Positions 7,028-11,020 of a stretch of DNA of 13,280 nt are shown one piece after another (the stretch's first letter is position 1; the number at the start of each line of letters is the position of its first letter). The notes below the pieces were generated by a model. The model ran no database searches and had not been told where the DNA came from. It saw only the letters and a list, made by a program, of their open reading frames with translations. Position numbers and translations under genes: made by a program. The stretch is from CAIKZD01 sp041675165 (lineage in GTDB: Bacteria; Patescibacteriota; Minisyncoccia; Moranbacterales; UBA2206). The DNA lies in assembly GCA_041675165.1 (NCBI GenBank), contig JBAYUI010000020.1:1-13280 (forward strand). Reading direction: 5' to 3'.

Positions 7028-7525
7028 ATGTCAAAAACGGAGGATAATTTAGCGGCGGCGTTTGCCGGCGAATCGCAAGCCAATCGTAAATATCTAGCCT
7101 TTGCCGCCAAAGCGGAAAACGAAGGGCACGCAGGTTTGGCAAAAATTTTCCGCGTAGCGGCGGAAGGCGAAACAGTGCATGCTTTCCGCCATCTCGGCGC
7201 CCTAGCCGGAGTGAAAGAAACGGCTGAAAATTTGAAGAGTGCTATCGCCGGGGAGACTTATGAGATTGAAACGATGTACCCGCAGTTCATTGCTGAGATT
7301 GAAGAGGGGGAAACGGCAGCAAAAATGAGTTTTACCAATGCCGAAAAAGTGGAAGAGATCCATCAAGGAATGTTCCAAACAGCGTTGTCCAAGTTAGAAG
7401 CTGGCGAAGAAATTTTGGATCCGGACTATTATGTCTGCGGCGTGTGCGGCTATCCGGCGGAAGGTGAGGCGCCGGAGGTGTGTCCGATCTGCGGGGCGCC
7501 TAAAGGTATGTTCAAGAAAGTCTAA
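7028..7525 (+). CDS. rbr: Rubrerythrin
   Basis: This 165-aa diiron peroxidase reduces hydrogen peroxide in the cytoplasm of anaerobic and microaerophilic bacteria. The ferritin-like four-helix domain (1-130) carries the full ligand set: Glu15, Glu48-x-x-His51, Glu76 with Glu79, and Glu109-x-x-His112. The C-terminal rubredoxin-like domain has CGVC (137-140) and CPIC (152-155) for one iron. The length is slightly short (classical rubrerythrin is about 190 aa) but all ligands are kept. There is no SD before the ATG. The 67-bp gap upstream holds only a weak -10 (TATGAT, 6985-6990) without a convincing -35. Its electron donor (rubredoxin or an NAD(P)H oxidoreductase) is not in the window. Confidence 0.95.
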   Translation: MSKTEDNLAAAFAGESQANRKYLAFAAKAENEGHAGLAKIFRVAAEGETVHAFRHLGALAGVKETAENLKSAIAGETYEIETMYPQFIAEIEEGETAAKMSFTNAEKVEEIHQGMFQTALSKLEAGEEILDPDYYVCGVCGYPAEGEAPEVCPICGAPKGMFKKV

Positions 7526-7579
7526 TTCGCAAAATGTGCCAATTAATCCTTAATTTTCGCCGGAGGACGAAGAAAAAAT

Positions 7580-8410
7580 ATGTATAGACCTGATGCAGGG
7601 GGAGGATACATCGAAAAAAAATATGAACCGGAGAGGCCGTCGGAAGAAATAATTTTCAAAGACAAGACTATCTGGGAAGAAGAACCGGTGCCGGAAGAAT
7701 TGATGAAGGTCATCAAGGACAATCCGGCTGTTCAGGAAGCAATCCTCTTGGTTAGGGAAAAATGCAAAGTTTCCGATATTAAGCATATCATAAGGACGGC
7801 TAAACTGATGCTTATGGTTTTAGACTCGGAAGAGATGGGAAATTACATTTCTTCTGCGGATAGGCAAATGCTCTTGGAGGCGGCTTTGGGACATGATGTG
7901 GGCAAGGCGTTCGTGCCTCAAGAAATTCTTCATAAGGAGGAGAAACCGACTGATGAAGAAAAAAAGATCATAGATTCGCACATAGAAGAAGGAGAAAATT
8001 TTTTTAGAACGCGTGGGTATGATGCCTTGGCGGAAATCACCGTTCGCCACCATCAGATGAAGGGAAAACGTCGCGTTGGGGAGCGGAGAAAGGTGAATGT
8101 GCCAACAAAAGATGAAAAAAGAATCGGTCAAAATGGCGAAAGGCGTACGGATAAGCCGGATTATGACCGGTTGGCCAGACTTTTGTCCATCGTGGATATT
8201 TTCGAATCGATGGGCAATCCAGAGCGAGAATATGCGAAAAATAAATCGGCGCAAGAGCTTCTGGCCGCGAAAGAAAAGGAGCTTGGCCAGTTTGATTCGC
8301 CGGAGGAACTCCGGATGATCAGTATCCTAGAAGGGATGGATCCCAATAGTTTGCGCCAAAGAGTCAAGGAAGAAATTCAGGGGTCGACGGCGTTCTATTC
8401 GGTGGGTTGA
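7580..8410 (+). CDS. HD-domain phosphohydrolase (HD-GYP-like, GYP motif absent)
   Basis: This 276-aa protein has the metal ligands of an HD phosphohydrolase in HD-GYP order: His105-Asp106 in GHDVGKAFVPQEIL, His134 in SHIEEGENFF, His157-His158 in VRHHQMKG, and Asp206 in IVDIFESM. The GYP tripeptide that follows the HH pair in cyclic-di-GMP phosphodiesterases is missing. A charged Lys/Arg-rich insert (about 160-195) takes its place, so cyclic-di-GMP activity is doubtful. The first 45 residues are acidic and probably flexible. There is no membrane helix or receiver domain. A GGAGGA block (7562-7567) precedes the ATG by about 12 nt, a somewhat long SD spacing. It stops at TGA 8408-8410. The substrate is unknown. 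Confidence 0.8.
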   Translation: MYRPDAGGGYIEKKYEPERPSEEIIFKDKTIWEEEPVPEELMKVIKDNPAVQEAILLVREKCKVSDIKHIIRTAKLMLMVLDSEEMGNYISSADRQMLLEAALGHDVGKAFVPQEILHKEEKPTDEEKKIIDSHIEEGENFFRTRGYDALAEITVRHHQMKGKRRVGERRKVNVPTKDEKRIGQNGERRTDKPDYDRLARLLSIVDIFESMGNPEREYAKNKSAQELLAAKEKELGQFDSPEELRMISILEGMDPNSLRQRVKEEIQGSTAFYSVG

Positions 8411-8429
8411 CAATTTTTCAAACAGGGTG

Positions 8430-8458
8430 TTGCGCGTTTTTTCAAAAACCCCTATAAT
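8430..8458 (+). promoter_or_regulatory. Sigma-70 promoter of the HU gene
   Basis: TATAAT (8453-8458, perfect -10) lies 17 bp after TTGCGC (8430-8435), a partial -35. The predicted start is near 8465, with a leader of about 55 nt. Confidence 0.7.
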
Positions 8459-8494
8459 ACAGAGGTAAAAGGGGAATGTAATTAATTTAATCAA

Positions 8495-8510
8495 TCCCGC
8501 CACGGCGGGA
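8495..8510 (+). promoter_or_regulatory. GC-rich hairpin just before the HU start codon
   Basis: TCCCGCC (8495-8501) pairs with GGCGGGA (8504-8510), ending 9 nt before ATG 8520. The right arm GGGA (8507-8510) is also the nearest SD-like sequence, so the hairpin could mask ribosome entry. The regulatory role is inferred. Confidence 0.4.
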
Positions 8511-8519
8511 CAAAACGAA

Positions 8520-8801
8520 ATGGCAAAAATGACAAAGGCTCAGATCATGAGCGCGATGGCCGAGAAAACCGGTCTGGCTAAAAAAGAAGTAGTAGCATTC
8601 ATGGATGCTCTTACCGGCATGGCGTATTCAGAAGTGAAAAAGAACGGAGAATTCGTTCTTCCTGGATTTGGAAAGTTGGTCAAGGTGCACAGAAAAGCTC
8701 GAACAGGTGTCAATCCTGCGACTGGTGAAAAGATCCAGATTGCCGCGAAAACTGTGGCCAAATTCCGTTTGGCGAAAGTGGCTAAAGAAGCTGTCTTATA
8801 G
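8520..8801 (+). CDS. hup: HU family DNA-binding protein
   Basis: This 93-aa histone-like protein bends and compacts DNA as a dimer. The N-terminal helices (1-45, MTKAQIMSAMAEKTGL) are followed by the core GFGKLVKVHRKART and the DNA-embracing beta-arm with the conserved intercalating proline in NPATGE (about residues 65-70). A final Lys-rich helix follows. The length is standard for HU/IHF. As the sole gene between its own good promoter and a strong terminator it is monocistronic, which fits an abundant protein. No canonical SD is present, only GGGA inside the leader hairpin. Confidence 0.95.
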   Translation: MAKMTKAQIMSAMAEKTGLAKKEVVAFMDALTGMAYSEVKKNGEFVLPGFGKLVKVHRKARTGVNPATGEKIQIAAKTVAKFRLAKVAKEAVL

Positions 8802-8822
8802 TCTTACTGCAGAAATCAGTTT

Positions 8823-8856
8823 AAAAAGACCTCGATTATATCGGGGTCTTTTTTTT
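8823..8856 (+). terminator. Rho-independent terminator of the HU gene
   Basis: A 14-bp stem (AAAAAGACCTCGAT, 8823-8836, with its complement at 8840-8853 and one G-U pair) closes a 3-nt loop and continues into eight T (8849-8856). It is very strong, and its A-rich 5' arm could also terminate antisense transcripts. Confidence 0.9.
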
Positions 8857-8857
8857 G

Positions 8858-8866
8858 TGATATAAT
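8858..8866 (+). promoter_or_regulatory. Extended -10 promoter of the SIMPL gene
   Basis: TGATATAAT (8858-8866) is a perfect extended -10 (TGnTATAAT). It begins 2 nt after the HU terminator T-run, with no recognisable -35. The predicted start is near 8873, 33 nt before ATG 8906. A second TATAAT occurs at 8883-8888. Confidence 0.55.
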
Positions 8867-8905
8867 AAAGGACAGATGGATATATAATTATTAATCTTTA
8901 GGAAT

Positions 8906-9739
8906 ATGGAAGAAACAACAATTAAAACTTGCGATTGCGACAACGATTGCAAATGTGGCTGTGAAAAAAATGGCAAGAAAAAATATTTCCTGGCACTTAT
9001 CGCTCTCGGACTGGTGCTGGTTGCGGCGGTAGTGATCATTGCCTTGCTGCGGGAACGCTTGGTCAATCCGACGCAAAATCAGATCGTGGTTTATGGTGAA
9101 GGCAAGGTCGAATATGTGCCGGACACCGCCACGGTGACCTTGGGTGTGCGAGTGGATAAGGCAGCCACGGCGGCTGACGCTCTCACGCAGATGAACGATA
9201 AGATCAAAAAGATCACGGACGCGCTGACCGCCTTGGGCATCCAGACAACCGACATCAAGACCGAAAGTTATAATCTTTCGCCGGCTTATGATTACAAGGA
9301 TGGGACTTCAAACGTTTCCGGGTATAATGCTAGTCAGAATTTGGACATCAAAGCCCGTGCGGTGGATAAGAATACAGATCTAGTGAATAAAGTCGTGGCG
9401 GCGGCAGGGGATAATGGAACGAACGCCGTGCAAGGAGTGAATTATTTCATCGATAATCCGAACGAACTTCGTCAGAAGGCGCGCATCGCGGCAATCGAAG
9501 ACGCTAGAAGCAAAGCGGTCGCGCTGGCCCAGGCGGCTGGTATCAAAAAATTGGGCAAAGTTTTGAGTTGGTATGAAGACGCGCCGATGATGGGCGGCAG
9601 CAATGGCTATGCCACGGCAGCTGATTCAGCCCAAGGCTTTGGCGGCGGCGCGGCCCCGAAAGCCATTTCGACGCCACAGATTTCTTCCGGCACGCAAGAC
9701 ATCGTCATCGATATGGCGGTCAACTTCGAAGTTAAATAA
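8906..9739 (+). CDS. SIMPL-domain (DUF541) membrane-anchored protein with Cys-cluster N-terminus
   Basis: This is a 277-aa protein. Residues 1-25 hold an unusual cluster CDCDNDCKCGC (Cys 9, 11, 15, 17, 19) followed by NGKKKY. A membrane helix covers about 28-49, so the Cys cluster should face the cytoplasm. The rest (about 55-277) is the SIMPL/DUF541 fold: VVYGEGKVEYVPDTATVTLGV, the LGIQTTDIKTESYNLSP segment, the EDARSKAVALAQAAG helix and the final VIDMAVNFEV strand. The family is widespread on bacterial envelopes and linked with oxidative stress phenotypes, but its biochemical role is unsettled. A Gly/Ala-rich loop (about 230-255) interrupts the C-terminal part. AGGA is only 2 nt from the ATG, so the SD is poor. 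The 65-aa gene 19 bp downstream is probably cotranscribed. Confidence 0.88.
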   Translation: MEETTIKTCDCDNDCKCGCEKNGKKKYFLALIALGLVLVAAVVIIALLRERLVNPTQNQIVVYGEGKVEYVPDTATVTLGVRVDKAATAADALTQMNDKIKKITDALTALGIQTTDIKTESYNLSPAYDYKDGTSNVSGYNASQNLDIKARAVDKNTDLVNKVVAAAGDNGTNAVQGVNYFIDNPNELRQKARIAAIEDARSKAVALAQAAGIKKLGKVLSWYEDAPMMGGSNGYATAADSAQGFGGGAAPKAISTPQISSGTQDIVIDMAVNFEVK

Positions 9740-9758
9740 TAAGCCTAATTCTATCATA

Positions 9759-9956
9759 ATGGAAAAAGATCTGCAGGATCGGTTGGACGCGCAGGACAAG
9801 AAATTGGCGGACATCTACGCGTCGAGTGAAAAAATGAGAAAATATTTCTTATGGACGCTGATCGTGACGGTGGCGACCATCCTTTTGCCGCTCATCGCTC
9901 TGGCACTCATCCTTCCGTGGTTTATTAAGACCCTTTCTTCAGCCTATGGGATTTGA
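9759..9956 (+). CDS. 65-aa small single-pass membrane protein
   Basis: I chose ATG 9759, 19 bp after the SIMPL stop. The open frame extends upstream (to 9603), but only by overlapping the SIMPL gene. The N-terminal 30 residues form a charged amphipathic helix (MEKDLQDRLDAQDKKLADIY) with a coiled-coil look. A long hydrophobic stretch (about 34-57, FLWTLIVTVATILLPLIALA) follows, then a short tail ending SSAYGI. The N-terminus is probably cytoplasmic. Small proteins of this form are common in Parcubacteria-type genomes as far as I recall, with no known function. It is probably in an operon with the SIMPL gene and may be a partner of it. It stops with TGA. Confidence 0.75.
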   Translation: MEKDLQDRLDAQDKKLADIYASSEKMRKYFLWTLIVTVATILLPLIALALILPWFIKTLSSAYGI

Positions 9957-9962
9957 TTAAAT

Positions 9963-9996
9963 TTTTCCAGCGGACTTTTCCAGCGGACAGTCCGCT
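9963..9996. repeat. Tandem 13-bp repeat fused to an inverted repeat
   Basis: TTTTCCAGCGGAC occurs twice head to tail (9963-9975 and 9976-9988). The second copy forms AGCGGAC-A-GTCCGCT (9982-9996), an inverted repeat with a one-base centre, and TTGTTTTTGG follows. It may be a weak terminator after the 65-aa gene, or a duplicated operator before the metallopeptidase gene. Confidence 0.55.
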
Positions 9997-10025
9997 TCCG
10001 GTTGTTTTTGGCGGTAAAAAATATT

Positions 10026-10577
10026 ATGGAAAAAACAATCATCCTCGGCGGCCACAAAATAGCGTACACTCTTCGGAAGAATCGGCAATCCAAGCATTTG
10101 CGCTTGTCAGTTTCGGCTGATGCGAGCGTGCGTGTGACCGTCCCGCTCCGCGTGAGTGAAAAAATGGCGGAAACTTTTTTGCGTGCCAAAGCTGATTGGG
10201 TCATGAACCGGCTGGCGGATTTTGCAAAAAGAGCCAGTGCGATGCAGCCGCCGACGCGCGCGGACTATTTGAAGTACAAGGAATTGGCGCGGGAGATTGC
10301 AGAAAAGAAGCTGCAGCATTTCAACTTGGAATATGGCTATCAATGGAAAAAAGTGGCCATCAGGAACACTCGCACCCGTTGGGGGAGTTGTTCGTCCAGT
10401 GGTAACTTGAATTTCAGCTACCGCATCATCTATCTGCCGGCGCATTTGTGCGACTACATCGTGGTCCATGAACTGTGCCATCTCGGTCAATTCAATCATT
10501 CGGCCAAATTTTGGAATCTCGTGGCGCAAGCCGTGCCTGATTACAAGGGGAGGAGGAGAGAGATTAAGCAGATGTGA
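10026..10577 (+). CDS. YgjP-type (DUF45/PF01863) zinc metallopeptidase
   Basis: I chose ATG 10026 (183 aa). The frame stays open to a TTG at 10002, but the ATG gives the family's usual start just before the first beta-strand. The metal site is HELCH (148-152) with the third ligand His158 in FNHSAKFW, the gluzincin-like layout of YgjP/WLM proteins. Upstream is the family-typical block TRTRWGSCSSSGNLNFSYR (about 116-134). The N-terminal half (RQSKHLRLSVSADASVRVTVP) also matches the family. The protein is soluble and cytoplasmic, with no signal peptide. The E. coli homologue's substrate is not firmly established. No SD precedes the start. It stops with TGA (10575-10577), 7 bp before a large palindrome. 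Confidence 0.88.
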   Translation: MEKTIILGGHKIAYTLRKNRQSKHLRLSVSADASVRVTVPLRVSEKMAETFLRAKADWVMNRLADFAKRASAMQPPTRADYLKYKELAREIAEKKLQHFNLEYGYQWKKVAIRNTRTRWGSCSSSGNLNFSYRIIYLPAHLCDYIVVHELCHLGQFNHSAKFWNLVAQAVPDYKGRRREIKQM

Positions 10578-10584
10578 TTGTGGG

Positions 10585-10615
10585 CGTAGGAACAGGGCAG
10601 TGCCCTGTTCCTACG
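10585..10615. repeat. 31-bp perfect palindrome with GTAG/CTAC ends (REP-like)
   Basis: CGTAGGAACAGGGCA (10585-10599), a central G, and its exact complement (10601-10615). The core is GTAG-N21-CTAC (10586-10614). It lies 7 bp after the metallopeptidase stop with no T-run behind it. Its interior differs from the palindrome at 4543-4576, but size, perfection and edges are the same. Confidence 0.7.
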
Positions 10616-10650
10616 TCGGTCAATCAAAATAATCTCTTATCCAAGCCAAT

Positions 10651-10677
10651 AAAACACCATTGACAAAATGGTGTTTT
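10651..10677. repeat. Palindrome enclosing the -35 of the orphan promoter
   Basis: AAAACACCATT (10651-10661) and AATGGTGTTTT (10667-10677) are exact complements around a 5-nt centre. The TTGACA -35 (10660-10665) lies across the left arm's end and the centre. On RNA it would be a hairpin with a short T4 end, so it can also terminate the metallopeptidase transcript. On DNA it could be a repressor operator. Confidence 0.6.
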
Positions 10678-10688
10678 AGGTGTATAAT
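10660..10688 (+). promoter_or_regulatory. Consensus-perfect sigma-70 promoter of the orphan unit
   Basis: TTGACA (10660-10665), 17 bp, TATAAT (10683-10688): both hexamers and the spacer match the consensus exactly. It is the best promoter in the window. The predicted start is near 10695. It points right, toward the end of the minus-strand dnaE gene. Confidence 0.85.
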
Positions 10689-10773
10689 TGACAGTTAAGC
10701 TGGAAAATGCAAAAAAAGAGGCCGACTCGCAAGAGTTGTTTCACAAAAGCATCATTACGAAGGGAGGTTGATT

Positions 10774-10956
10774 ATGAGGAATGATAACCTGAGGTTCGAT
10801 GATGAACAGACGAGGGAAATGATCACACTCATTTGACAAAGTGAACATGGTGAAATTTCTGAAGATGTTAGGAGGCGCGCTGAATGCTTCATGCTTGGCA
10901 TCATTCTGGAGCGCATAAACGAACGTGTATCAATGCCAATAGCGAGGAGGTTATAA
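10774..10956 (+). pseudogene. Small 60-codon gene of unknown function with an in-frame UGA
   Basis: A strong SD (GGGAGG, 10762-10767) precedes ATG 10774. The frame reads 20 codons (MRNDNLRF...EMITLI) to TGA 10834-10836, then continues 39 more codons to TAA 10954-10956. The second half is convincingly protein-like: an amphipathic helix SEDVRRRAECFMLGIILERI ending in a basic tail (PIARRL). A Gly codon at the TGA would restore a 60-residue protein by one base change. Alternatives are a genuine 20-aa leader peptide, or read-through. A second start, ATG 10956, overlaps the TAA (TAATG) behind a GAGGAGG SD and reads MSELPAKAKSVYWEFISKR before running into the terminator. Another AGGAGG (10870-10875) precedes ATG 10884. 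An upstream 25-codon frame (10707-10784) overlaps the start. The family is unknown to me. Confidence 0.4.
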
Positions 10957-10982
10957 TGTCAGAGTTACCGGCGAAAGCCAAG

Positions 10983-11020
10983 TCCGTTTACTGGGAATTT
11001 ATCAGTAAGCGGATTTTTTT
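10983..11020 (+). terminator. Rho-independent terminator of the orphan unit
   Basis: The stem TCCGTTTACTG (10983-10993) pairs with CAGTAAGCGGA (11003-11013, one G-U) and is followed by seven T (11014-11020). The T-run is on the plus strand, so it ends the rightward transcript that starts near 10695. The T-run overlaps the dnaE stop codon. On the minus strand the same hairpin has no comparable T-run. Confidence 0.8.

Noticed and set aside
10834..10836. Genome-wide recoding of UGA as glycine, as in Gracilibacteria/Absconditabacteria
   Set aside because: Clear genes end in TGA at 8408, 9954 and 10575, and recQ, dnaE and the surface protein have no in-frame TGA. UGA is a normal stop here.
10695..11020. 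tmRNA or RNase P RNA
   Set aside because: The length is suggestive, but there is no tRNA-like end, no CCA, and no recognisable conserved core of either RNA.
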